Below, in pieces: positions 1 to 11,178 of a stretch of DNA of 61,559 nt. A program made the position numbers and the translations under genes. Positions within the stretch are counted from its first letter, which is position 1. Each line of letters opens with the position of its first letter. The notes under the pieces were generated by a model that was not told the DNA's origin, made no database searches, and saw only the letters and a list, made by a program, of their open reading frames with translations. This DNA comes from Cephalotrichum gorgonifer (Eukaryota > Ascomycota > Sordariomycetes > Microascales > Microascaceae), in assembly GCA_900312665.1 (NCBI GenBank), contig ONZQ02000025.1, positions 1-61,559 of the forward strand. The letters are read 5' to 3'.

Positions 1-2400
1 TACTGACACTTATTTATTTGGATTATAGTATAGAGCTTGGGCTTATAGCTAGAGCCTATTGACTTTTATCTTAAGATCATAAGCAAAAGTATAATAATTC
101 AGGCAAAGAAGTTCCAATTAAGCTTAAGGATTACTGGCTTTAGGGCAAAAGTATATACAATATCAAGATTAAGAGATAGTAGAATAGCCTTTATCAAGTA
201 TATAGAATATTTTAGCAGATATATTTTATTTCCTCCTATATTTATATCTGAGCTAATAGATTAATACTACTTTGCTAAGATACTTATATAAAACTCATAG
301 GATCCTGGATCAGATGCAGACCAAATTACACTGAAGTTCATTTATATACTAATTATTCAGGAGGAGTTTACTAAATTTATTCAACTTTAGAACTATCACC
401 ATATCCGAAACCAGAAGAATCGACCTTATATTATACCCGGACAGCCTTAGATACTTTATCATCACTTTGATCAAACTTCTGTATATAACTACTCAGTCAT
501 ATCACTATCCGAACAGATAAATTTACTTCGAACAATCACTAAAATGGATCCATACGATCTCAATACATTCCTGCCCCAGTCTACCTTCAGCATTTGTACA
601 GAATTACTTAAAGAATATAGCAAATTGACTATCCTAGACTATAAGAGAGCAACCCCATTCTTCTCTACTTATATATTCTTATAGAATCAGCTCAACAAAT
701 ACAAAGAGGACCATAATATTATAATTTTAGAAGAGCTTAAGAATCCAGTCAATAGTATCCAACAGATTAAAACAGTAATAGAAGAATATAGGGTAGATAT
801 TAATAGACTAATATATACAGAAACAGATGATATTCCTGATAGATTTGATAAGCAGTTAAATACTTTTATCTAAAAGCTAGGAAAAAGGAAAGATAATTGA
901 ACAAAGGAAAATATATTTAACTATCTTATTCCTTTTCAATCTGTTACCTCCTAAGACCCCAGATAACAGCCCATTCAACTATAGCTATATTATTTAACTT
1001 CAGTTCAAGAGCAAGTAACATTAGAACTATTTGATCAATTCCCTCCTGAACCCTATTTTCATCTGATATATCAGCTAGCTCTTATCTATCATCAACAAGC
1101 AGTAGAGAATCAATTTAGTCAAATAGAGGGAAGTTCTCTTCAGGTTCATCGATACTTAAAGCAAGAGGGTCAATACTAGGAACAGAGAGGATACTATTAG
1201 GCCAGATCTGACTAGAGTCTGGCTTAATCTGCTCAATCTTAGTCAAATTATCTTCCTTCTCTTATTCAGACTTGATTCATTTACTATCAGATTATTAAGC
1301 TGATATAGTACACTTACAGATAGGAATATCTATTATAATCAAACTTATTAGTATTATTCCAAGAATAGGAACAGAGATATATAAACCTGATTCAATCTTT
1401 ATAGTCTTTTTCCCTCATCTGCCCTTTTAAGCAAAGCTGACCATCTTTAGACAAAGGAGAGTAAGTATATAGATATCTAGGGGCTTCTGGGTAATATAAG
1501 ATATTGATAGAAGCTTGCAAATTGAAACAGATTCATATATATTCTTAGCGAAGTCGGAGATTATTATTATCAATATATAGATAGAGGGAATGATCTTGAG
1601 CTTCTAAGGTTAGTTGATAACAGCCAGATTACTATCAAACTTAGAGACAATTAAACAAAGAAGCTCAGTATAGCTAGGGAAAATAGGATCCTATTAGAAT
1701 ATGATCAGCTGGCTATAGCATTTGAACAAAGTTAGGTTCTTGATCAAACAAACAGTCTCGAGATCACCCTCTCTAACTATTATACACTCACCAAAATAAA
1801 GAGAGAGTAGAAGATCAACTTCGAGCACATCTGTTCTCATATTGCATATCTAGACTATACTTTTAGTATGAGAATGAGCAACATCCTCACAGGCATAGAT
1901 ATAATCAGCCAGAATCAGTGGGGTTCGTTCAGAAACCTGCAGTATAGCAGCAGTTGTTCGGGGTTAGCCAATAGTACAGTAGACTAGAGCACTGGAGGAT
2001 TTAGGCAAAGATATTAGAATAGTATAGGAAGATCGTACAGATTGAGGTGAATATATTAGATCAATTATATCAGGATCCTATTATTCTCCAACAATATCAA
2101 AATCAGCCTTTATTAGAAGGATATATCCATAATATAGATAATAGATAAAGGTGCAGTTGAGATATTTGATTTCAAAATAGCTGGAATTTGATAGGATACA
2201 AACAATATCATTCAGATTAAATGCTATTATGATAGCGGGGATCAAAGGGCTGTTAGAGTATATTAGAATAAGTTCATAAACATTCATTCAATATTGAACA
2301 AAGATTTTAAATAGGGGATGTAAGTCCAAGGGGATAAGATCTTAAATGCATCAAGATTGCATATTCTAAATCTCACTATTGAATAACTTTCTCCACTTTT
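1..2400 (+). mobile_element. RIP-degraded integrase-like element
   Basis: This AT-rich block carries one reading frame (codons starting at positions 1, 4, 7...) that stays coding-like from about 100 to 2150. It is broken only by TAG, TAA and TGA codons placed where Gln, Trp or Arg codons would be expected. At 350-460 the frame reads a pattern of the type EEFTKFI, then a stop in a Trp position, N, HH, IR, and later RPYIIPGQP. That resembles the end of the integrase-core domain found in fungal and animal integrase-like genes. The following part is hydrophilic and Gln-rich, with no domain I recognise. Stops from both strands (CAG to TAG and TGG to TAG) fit RIP acting on both strands. The integrase assignment is inference from a short motif; the degraded state is directly visible. 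Confidence 0.45.
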
Positions 2401-3495
2401 GGAAAAGTCCGTAAAAATTCGGACCCCCCCGTATATCTATCGGCCAATTTTCAAAAAAACGAGTTTTGAGTCAAACTCGCCTATGTCTTGCCGTATGTCT
2501 CCACTCTCTACTTTTATATCCGCTCTGTTCGGGAGGGGTATATATTTTTCCACTAATCCCCCTAAGATCAAGTAATATTGGTAAGATCGGTAGCACTGCA
2601 GATCCGGGCCGCCCGGGTCAGTTCCGTCGACTGTCAGACCCACTGCAGTATAACCTAAGTGTTCCCTTTATATCCTAACGCTTGGCATTGACTACTTGCA
2701 GATTCCTGTCTTAATAGGTCGACCCCGCAGGAACGCCTGAGTAAATGAAGATTATTGTGCTCTTGATATCAGGCTACTGATCCGACCTACCAATAACTTC
2801 TCGGCCCCATTTCGTTGTGCGATACCCCTGTACTTGGGCCTAATACCTCTGTTGCGAGGGGCCCTTCTTGGCGCTCCTCACACTTCTGCAACCACTGAGA
2901 CTCTCCTGTACCACCTGCTAGAAGTAGTATTGGAGCTCATGTATGATACTCAACCCTGGGGAACTTTTGCTACTTGACTACGAAACGTTGAAACATACAT
3001 GGGCTCATTAACCGGAAGTTACCTGCCTAGCCTGGTCTGGGAAGTGAGCGGTTTACTCGACCATTCAAATCGCTTCACTTAGAGCCAACCGGCCTAGTAA
3101 ACGGATATACCCCACTGAACCCCTAACCATATATCAAATTAGCGCCAGTATTGGCTTGGCTTTGGTAGGCTTCTCGGCCCGGTCGTCAGATAGATGGTGT
3201 GATGGGCGACAAGCTACCGACTCAGGCGCGAGAGAGACCAAGTGATGCCGAGAAAGTCACTGCTTCGGCTAACAACAGGATACAGGAAAGGACGCCCAGG
3301 GCAGGGCAATAGAAAGCTATGCAATATCAGAGTGTCGATGACTGTTATATATTAAGGCAAGAGATTTTCCTGGGCAAGGGGACACATCTGGGCCATTCTG
3401 AACGACCATTTTTCACACTATCTCGTTATTTCCCAATCTCACTGCTTTCCCTTCTCATTCTATTTGTAGGCATCACTACTACCATCCTTGATACT
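2401..3495. other. Gene-free interval
   Basis: Composition returns abruptly to normal after about 2400. I see no reading frame with coding character here. The last 200 bases are the presumed promoter and 5' leader of the LysM gene. Confidence 0.6.
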
Positions 3496-4610
3496 ATGAT
3501 GGTCCGTCCGTCTCTCCTTGCCTCTATCGGCCTCCTAGCAGGCCAAAGCTTCGCTGCCGACCTAAAGCGCTTCGACGACACAGAGCCCTGGTACGACCAC
3601 GATGATATGACGCCAGCCGACTGCAGCTTGTGGTGGAACTCCGATGATGGCCTCAGCTGTGATACGGTGCTCATTATTGCTGGGATCTCCATCTCCCAGT
3701 TAACTTCAATGGTACGCCTAAACCCGAGAATCTGGCCACTACCCGTCAAGACGCTCCCGATTTCCCACTAACACTTGTAGCAAGAACCCATCAATCAAGT
3801 CCTGCGCCGACTGGAAGGCCGACTACTCATTCTGCATCGCCTCCGACTCCAGCATCCCGGACCCGACCCCGGCCCCTGACCCAACTCCTACCCCCGACCC
3901 GGTAAGTAACCACTGTGCCTGCGCCGCCAACTACCACCGCACCTGATAAGGGTGTCACGACTCCCACGCCGGTCCAGCCGGGCATGGTCTACAACTGCAA
4001 TGCCTTCTACAAGGTACAGAATGAAGACACCTGCACTACCATCTCATCCAAGACCAGTGTGAGCATCGCCAACCTCGCAAAGTGGAACACGGAGATCGGA
4101 GGAACCGCCTGTACTGGAATATGGGCCGAGTACTATATCTGTATAGGCATCATCGGCAGTTCCCCCACGGAGCCGGAAAAGCCTAACCCCACACCGCAGC
4201 CTATCCAGGAAGGCATGGTGGAGAACTGCAATTCCTGGCACCTGGTCATGGTGGGAGACACGTGCACTACTATTGCTACAGCAGCCAAAGTCACCATCGC
4301 AGACCTCATAAAGTGGAACACGGGAATTGGCTCTGCGTGTACGGGTATGTGGGCGGGATACTACCTCTGCACTGGCGTCGAAGGCGGGCCCCCTACGGAG
4401 CCGGAAAAGCCTAACCCCACACCGCAGCCCATCCAGGACGGGATGGTGAACAACTGCAGGAAGTTCCATTTCGTAGAGACGGGGGAGACCTGTGATACTA
4501 TCTCGAAGAAGTACAGCATTACCGTTGCCAACTTTACCAAGTGGAACCCTGCCGCCGGGTCGGCCTGCACGGGTCTCTGGGCTAAGACTTACGCATGCGT
4601 GGGCCTGTAA
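3496..4610 (+). CDS. Secreted protein with four LysM domains
   Basis: LysM domains bind chitin and related GlcNAc polymers. Secreted fungal LysM proteins often shield hyphae or hide chitin fragments from hosts and bacteria. The model has exons 3496-3711, 3785-3901 and 3951-4610, giving 330 residues. Residues 1-20 form a signal peptide (start MMVRPSLL, cleavage expected after SFA). The first LysM (about 35-85) spans the first intron and is divergent. A Pro/Thr/Asp linker follows, then three canonical Cys-containing LysM domains, each ending in a W-A-x-Y/T-Y-x-C-x-G-like pattern. No catalytic chitinase domain is present, so it is a pure binding protein. The second intron (49 bases, GTAAGT donor) is needed because reading through reaches a stop; its acceptor is the less certain junction. 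The start is the first ATG of a good signal peptide. Linkers 3 and 4 are nearly identical at DNA level. Confidence 0.85.
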
Positions 4611-5768
4611 AGGGGCTGGTTGAAACTAAGAGACGGAAGTTTGCGGAGATTTTCTAGGGGGTTTGCGGTTAATAGGATGCTAGGATTTCGGATGCTACCC
4701 GTGTTGAGTTTTAGTAAGTCCATGTGTCTAATATGACTTATAGAGGCTACCTGACTTATGAAGACTATATGGTCTATAGAAGGCTATCTTTATTGTGTAG
4801 AATGTTTAGTTTGGAGCCTATATTATCGCCAGCCCCAGATAATCTAATAGTATATATGTGTATAGGAGAGTGAGTAGCTGAATCAGCCGCAGATATTAGC
4901 GCTTTCACAGTGTAAGAAGTTGGGCATTGCTTAGTTCCAGATACTACTGCGGGCACGAGATACACTTTTTGTTCACTAACGCCCAATCAAGGAACTCAGT
5001 CTATCGGAAAGCGCGGGTACAGCAATCTTGGGCTCTGCGAGAAAGGGGGAAGGGCGTGGTAAAGGCAACCGTAAGATAATAGATGATCCGCCATACTGCA
5101 ACTTCTTTATGTTAAAGCGCTAGCATGTCGCAGGCTTGTAGATGAGAACCACCCTAAGTATAAAGAAGAAGGTTTACGACCGGCTTCGCTCTATCCATGG
5201 AGGTACGTTCACATGTGTCAATTTCGGTTAGTTTGATACAGATACTTCCAATACGACGGCAATCGGTCGGGCCGGGCAGCTCCTGCTCAAGCGCGTCCAG
5301 CCACTTTGGGGAGGTTTTAATGTATCCACACGCTGTATATCCCTCAGCGTGAATATTTGGGACAGGTTACACTAGTACATAGGGTTTGGGCATAGCGCTA
5401 GCATTTTCTGTATGCTTAGTCTAGACCAAGTTACTCTTAATTCTATCGCTCTCTTGGTCTTAATTCCAGCGTTCTCTTGGCGCTGGTCATTTTTACAGCT
5501 GGCAATTTCGGGATGTCCGGAGCCGGATCAGGTCATCCTTAATTGGTCGCCCGCCTCGGCCTAAGGATGTGGCTATATCAGCTCCTAGGCCGGATGCGAC
5601 CTATTCCGAGGACAAAATGTCAGGCCATTTTCAAATCTGAATGGATATAAAAGATCGTCCAATTGTTTCTGAGTTAGAGTAAGCCATTAACCAACTGCTG
5701 CCATTGGAAGACATCGGTTTGGCAGCTTACAGGCAATAACAGAATTGGATATCCACGAGTGGACAGCA
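4611..5768. other. Gene-free interval
   Basis: Between the LysM gene and the sterol reductase gene I find no supported gene. The last ~150 bases before 5769 are the presumed promoter of the reductase. Confidence 0.55.
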
Positions 5769-7313
5769 ATGCCGGTGAAAAAACTCGAATATGAGTTCGG
5801 CGGCCCGTAAGTCGCCCAAGGCAACTTCAAGTTCTATCAGCTGACCACCCACTAGCCTCGGGGCTGCTGGAATTGTCTTTGGCTTGCCAATCCTCATGAA
5901 CATCTTATTTCTTACCTGCAATGACATCAGCGGATGTCCTGCCCCGGCGCTACTGAGCCCCCGTTCGCTTACATGGGACAGCCTCAAGCCACAGATCCCC
6001 TGGCCAGCAGACGGGATCTGGGGCTTTGCAAGCTGGTCAGTTACAGGGTGGGTGCTAGCTTACTACATGATCAGCCTGGCGCTGTTTCGCGTGCTGCCAG
6101 CAAAGGAGGTGCTAGGAACAAAGCTAAGGGAGTCGGGAAAGCCGCTGCGATATCGGTTTAACGGTGAGTTTCCAGGTCTTGGTCATTCTGATATTGTGCA
6201 ATGATTCTAACTAAAGAAGCCTTCTCGTCTAGTGTCGTGCAGCTTGTTCCCTGTATTATTGGCACGTATATTCATGGCCCCAACTTTTTCCTCTGGACAT
6301 GGATCGTGGACAACTACTTGCAGCTGCTTACCGCCAACCTCATCCTCGCTCTGGTTGTCTCCATTGCCGTCTATGCCGGTAGCTTCTCTGTGAGGCCTGG
6401 TAACCGGCAACTGCGTGAACTGGCGCGAGGTGGCCAAACTGGAAGCATTATATACGACTTCTTCATTGGGCGAGAGCTTAACCCACGTGTCCACGTCCCT
6501 CTAATCGGCGAAGTCGACCTTAAGACGTGGCTCGGGATGCGGCCGGGGCTGACAGGTTGGATGCTGCTAAATGCAGCCTTTGCAGTCAAGCAGTATCGTG
6601 TGTTCGGATTCCTGTCGGACACTATGGTATTCCTGGTGGCGGTGCAGGCGTACTATGTCCTAGAGGGGCAGTATGCGGAGCAAGGGATCGTGGGGATGAT
6701 GGACTTTAAGACGGATGGGCTGGGCTTTATGCTAACGTTTGGGGATATCGTATGGGTGCCGTTCCTATACTCGACCCAGTGCCGGTACCTGGCAACAGAT
6801 CCAGTGCATATGGGACCATATGGCGTCGCAGCCATGGCTATCATCTTTGCTGTCGGGCTCTACATCTTCCGCGCCAGCAATTCCCAGAAGATCCGGTTTC
6901 GTGAGAACCCCGACGACCTGGCATTTATGAACATGCCTTATATCCAGACAAGGCGCGGGACGCGACTTCTCACAGGTGGTTGGTGGGGCCGCGCTCGTCA
7001 CATCAACTACCTGGGCGACTGGTTACAGTCCCTGCCGTTCTGTTTACCCACAGGAATAGCCGGCTGCGTGATCCTCCCAGCCGGGTCGATCACAGGAGCT
7101 GGAGTGGCAACGATGCTAGATGGAAGGCAGGTGGTGCCAGGAAAGGCGGCAGGTTGGGGGATACTGGTGACATACTTTTACTCGGTATGGTTTGGCTTAC
7201 TGTTGATACACCGGGAGAGAAGGGATGATAAGGTATGCGCGGAGAAGTATGGAGATGACTGGGTAGAGTATAAGAGGACAGTGAGGTGGAGGATCTTGCC
7301 AGGGGTGTACTAG
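5769..7313 (+). CDS. Sterol C-14 reductase, ERG24 family
   Basis: Predicted ER membrane enzyme that reduces the C14-C15 double bond left after CYP51 demethylation in ergosterol synthesis, using NADPH. Exons are 5769-5806, 5856-6163 and 6220-7313, giving 479 residues, normal for the family. The short first exon was placed because joining it gives MPVKKLEYEFGGP-LGAAGI followed by TFLCND-like LTCNDISGCPAP, the family N-terminus. The second junction restores the usual RFNAF motif. The C-terminus carries the family signature: LLLIHRERRDD, then C, KYGDDW, Y and a final RILPGVY. Many hydrophobic segments are visible. The family also includes C-24(28) reductases (ERG4), but the N-terminal CND..GCP block and the last 40 residues favour ERG24. 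Fungi often carry two ERG24 genes, so this may be a paralogue in an accessory region. It is the known target family of morpholine fungicides. Confidence 0.87.
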
Positions 7314-7739
7314 ACTGGACTATCTACAGATGGATTATTTAGAGTTATTAGAGTTCTTTGGAGCAATTATAGAAATTATAGTCGCCATTATCTAGCTGTC
7401 CCATAAACCCCCCCCCCCCCCCCTCCCTCTACTCGCCTCGTCTATAACTCTAAGACTAAATGAAGTCTATGACTTCTAGAGAGAATGTAGGCAAAATGAT
7501 AATATAAGCAACTAAGATACTGTACAAATAATCAAACAAGGGGTAATGGAAGTATATGAAGGTCACCCCACTCGCTAAGGAATAGAGGTCGATTTTCTTG
7601 GTTTTAATCTTAGGGAAGGTCCTAGAAGCAGCGACGGTAAACCAGATCTTATATAACCGAGGAATATAGCCTGTTGCTATCAAACCCCATCCGCGGACGC
7701 AACATTGGCCAGTAAATCAGGCACTTATATTCTTATAGG
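7314..7739. other. Gene-free interval with poly-C run
   Basis: No gene is seen. A run of 16 C residues lies at 7408-7423, within the 3' flank of the sterol reductase gene. Confidence 0.6.
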
Positions 7740-8010
7740 AATATATTTTCGTAACCTAATATAGAAGGAGAATGGTCAGTCTAATCAGCTTCAACCTGGC
7801 CGCTATATACAGCAGCTTTTTCAAGAAGAGGTTGAGCTCTAGACCGCTATAGCTGGTATGGTGAGTAGACGCACCCGGCTCTAGTAGGAAAGAATTCATC
7901 CAGGTCGATAGACAGCCCTCAGAGAAGCGAGCCCTTCTATATGAAGGAATCCCCCAAGGAGCACCCCTCGCTCCTATACTATTCCTCTTAAGCAACGCTC
8001 CTTAAGGCTA
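7740..8010 (+). mobile_element. Relic of a Tad-like non-LTR retrotransposon (RT fragment)
   Basis: The plus strand reads GIPQGAPLAPILFL at about 7945-7990, which is the conserved GxPQGSPLSPILF block of LINE reverse transcriptases. Upstream in the same frame are degenerate matches to the preceding block: a SFNLAAIYSSFFKKRL segment, then a VDA segment, and a QPSEKR segment in place of the usual TSEQR stretch. Several TAG codons interrupt the frame. Coding character fades after 8010, although Ser- and Tyr-rich remnants up to about 8870 may belong to the same copy. The element is clearly dead. Assignment to the Tad1 clade is an inference from the motif spacing. Confidence 0.65.
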
Positions 8011-9317
8011 GCAATAAATTGTATAGTATTGAACATTCACTGCCAGGTGAGGATTCTATCAGTTTGCACCTATCTCGAAATAACTGCGATAATGAATTCC
8101 TAACGATGAGATAGGCATATAGCGAGGAAGCGCTGAGGAACTGCCAGGATTTTATAAAGAGCTACGGGACCTCCTGGTAGGAGGAGTCCATATTTCATAT
8201 GCTCTATCACTATATACCTGCAAATTGAACTGCGGACAGCATTATCAAAGACATCTTCACTCTGCTGATAAGTACACGTTGATATAGGGCTTCATTATCA
8301 GCAAATCACGATTTTGAACATTTAAAGGGGAGTGCTTCCCTACAAGCTCATCTTCGTGGAGAAAAGCAGCACCTCAACACGATGCTTGATCAGTTACTGA
8401 GAATATTTTAACAGCTTATCCCTGTACTACCGAGTAGCACCTTAATATTTTTTTGATCCTCTAGTATATAAATGACTCCTCTCTTCGACAGTCATCCAGC
8501 TTCTTATGTCCTGGAGTCTCTACAATGCTATTGCGTGGATGAAGAACAAAGCCGGTCCTGGGCTGAGAAGGTAACTCCATCTATATCGGCAGCATTCTCC
8601 TCGTTCGGCCATATTCGAAATTTACGCCAATTTCATCCTCTTCTATAGTGATGACAGTCTCTCTTTGAGTCCGCACTGGTAGACTGGTCCTTCATGTTCC
8701 ATACTATGTCTGATGGATTGCACAAAGTATCCTGGTGTATAGGTAGTATAGAAGAGGCCTGGAACTGACAGTATGGACTGCTTCGCTCTTTAGACCCAGT
8801 TAGTGCCAATCACTTCATGGACATGATGGCGGACTCTGAATACAATCTGGCGCCCCTTCTATTACCACATTTGTAGATAAGTCGAGGTTGTTTCTAAGGA
8901 AATATTCTTTGGCATAGTTATAAGAGAGAAAAGGGAATCAGTCATGTCTATATGGTTCATTGTCTGTGCATATATATGGAGTCAAACGGGTATTTTTTGA
9001 AGTTAGAAGTATTTATCTTTTTCGTTTGAAAGACTAATGGTTCTAAGCCTTATGAAGGAGTGAAAGTCCTGTAGACTACGTCGACTCTTGTACAAAATTG
9101 TTCCAGTATCCGGCTGCTAGAAACATTGCTTGGTAACCCGTCCATGTGTGACGTCTTTCCAATCACGTATAGTATGTATGGTCGTGAGGACATGCTATCT
9201 CAACGCGTTCGAGTAGTCAGCGGAGCAGCCTATAACGAAACGCAGCTGCGATGTATATCTTGAACCGGACAGTAAGAAAACCAACACTAAACATCATCTT
9301 AACTACCTTTAGCTTAG
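8011..9317. other. Gene-free interval, probable decayed LINE tail
   Basis: No intact frame is present. The part up to about 8870 may be further LINE remnant; beyond that I see nothing specific. Confidence 0.45.
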
Positions 9318-10224
9318 CTATTGCAGCACTTTCCCCCCAATACTTTGCAAATCGCTATTCCATAACGTCTCCTTCTCAAAGCCATTCACCGCCTGGTCTA
9401 ACATAGCTGCTGCACACTGCACGACACCAACACTCGGAAACAGCCCGATCGCTGTCGCGACGGATGACGCCATGGTCCTCATAGACATACCAGGCTTAAG
9501 AATAAGCCCAGGTTTTGCGATGGACACATCGAGCGTCCCCTTGCTCTCCTCCGCGATACGGAGGAGGAGGTTCTCGGCTTCGCCCTGGGGGTTGATATGC
9601 TTTTAGCATAAGATTATAGGAGAACGGTAAAGGGGGTTTAGAGAAGAGCTTACCCGCATGAGTACATACTCGGGCATGATCATAGGCTTCTTGGTCTGAT
9701 CCCGCTCGGCAGCTGCACCGCTAACATAGAGGTAGCGGAACGGCTTAGCAGGCGAACACTCAGAGAGTACCTTGAGAAAGCCCACAGCGTACGTCTGACT
9801 GACTAATTTGACATAGTCGGGTGTCACAGTCTTTGCCTTCGTCGGGGTAATAGCGATGGTCCTAATGGTGGAAGGGCTTTAGTTGCTATACCGTACCGCT
9901 GTTACTGTTTTTCATATGTCTTTGTCTTTTATATACCCTCCCACCTTGGGGCAATAGAAACGCCGACGACAACAACAACAAATGGGACCCGACTCACCAG
10001 ATACATGCGTTTGCGCCTTCGAACTGCTTCCGTACATCATCGGCATATGCCCCAAATTCCTCCACAACAACATTTTTTAATTTCAAGGCCCCCTCCGCCC
10101 CATCAGGAAGAGTGACGGGCCTGCGTCCAAGGGCGATAACTGACGTCACGGCTGGCATGCGCAAACTCTGGCGGACAAGCTCGGTACCTAGAAAGCCAGT
10201 GGCACCTGAGATGATGAGCTTCAT
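9318..10224 (-). CDS. NAD(P)-binding Rossmann-fold protein, epimerase-like
   Basis: A small short-chain/extended-SDR type protein of unknown substrate. Exons on the minus strand are 10224-9998, 9861-9654 and 9584-9318, giving 233 residues. The N-terminus MKLIISGATGFLGTELV is a typical GxTGxxG dinucleotide-binding turn right after the first beta strand, and LGRRP at the end of strand 2 suggests NADP preference. Residues around the middle read YVKLVSQTYAVGF and RYLYVSGAA. A clear YxxxK catalytic pair is not obvious, so it may be a binding or regulatory Rossmann protein rather than a proven oxidoreductase. Both introns have GTGAGT or GTAAGC donors and the model closes in frame. The 10224 start is chosen because it begins exactly at the first beta strand; an in-frame ATG upstream at 10308 adds no domain. 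Confidence 0.75.
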
Positions 10225-11178
10225 CCTGATGGTTAAGGATACAAGTATCGACGAGGATTGGGGACCGCTAATAGTACAGTTGTGAAATAGGGTACTGTTA
10301 TAAAACAAGTTAAATGGGCAGGTGATATATTATATATAAGTCTTTGTTGATAGAGATCGATCTATGTCTGTAAAGACTGAGGTCAGTGGGGTAGGGGGCT
10401 TGTCTTAGATCCTCAAGATTTGAATATACGCAATTAAAAAGGTACATTTAGGCGGCAAGGTTTAGCGGGAACTTACATGCCACGTTTCCAAATAGCAAGC
10501 TTGCTTACATATATAACCTGTTGACTAATAAACGACAGATATATCAAAGGATATAATCGAGTCAGCTAAAGGCGAAAGTACTTTTTATTGGCTGTCAAGT
10601 TCTTAGAAAATATTTATATATTCTCTCTTATCGGAGAGTTTTATAAGCTCTAAACTCCAGTATAATTAAATGCCTTTTATAATTTGTGGATTTATATAGG
10701 GTAACTTAGAACCTTACTATATCGGCATAGTATAGATGGAACTTCTAAACGCATTAACTGCACTGTATTGCAGCTGTAGATCCAGCTTGTAGGACTTTTT
10801 CTCATGTGCTGCCATCCGTAAGTGTAAGAAAATAGGCCGCATAAGTCACGATGCTGAAGTACTAGAGGATGAGGTTGCGAACTAGAGGGAGGTGGATACT
10901 CCTATAGAGAAGGTTCCATCGTTAAACTGAGTTTAAGCTACTTGTATCGCCTTTGATATTATGATTTCCCAGCTTGGAATCCTGGCAGAGAGACATTATA
11001 TGTATAATAAATTTCTGCCAGATATGTTGGATGCCCGTTGTTACAACCTCCTGGTGAAAAAGAATCGAGACATGGATCCGGTTTATGAGTTTTTATTACG
11101 CCTATACATATCCCCTACCCCATCCCCAACTGTTCAAAGGGTCGTCGGGCATTAGATTGAACATGACTATGCCAGATG
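10225..11178. other. Gene-free interval
   Basis: Mostly AT-rich. A 64-codon open frame at 10961-11155 has no recognisable similarity and I do not call it a gene. Confidence 0.5.
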
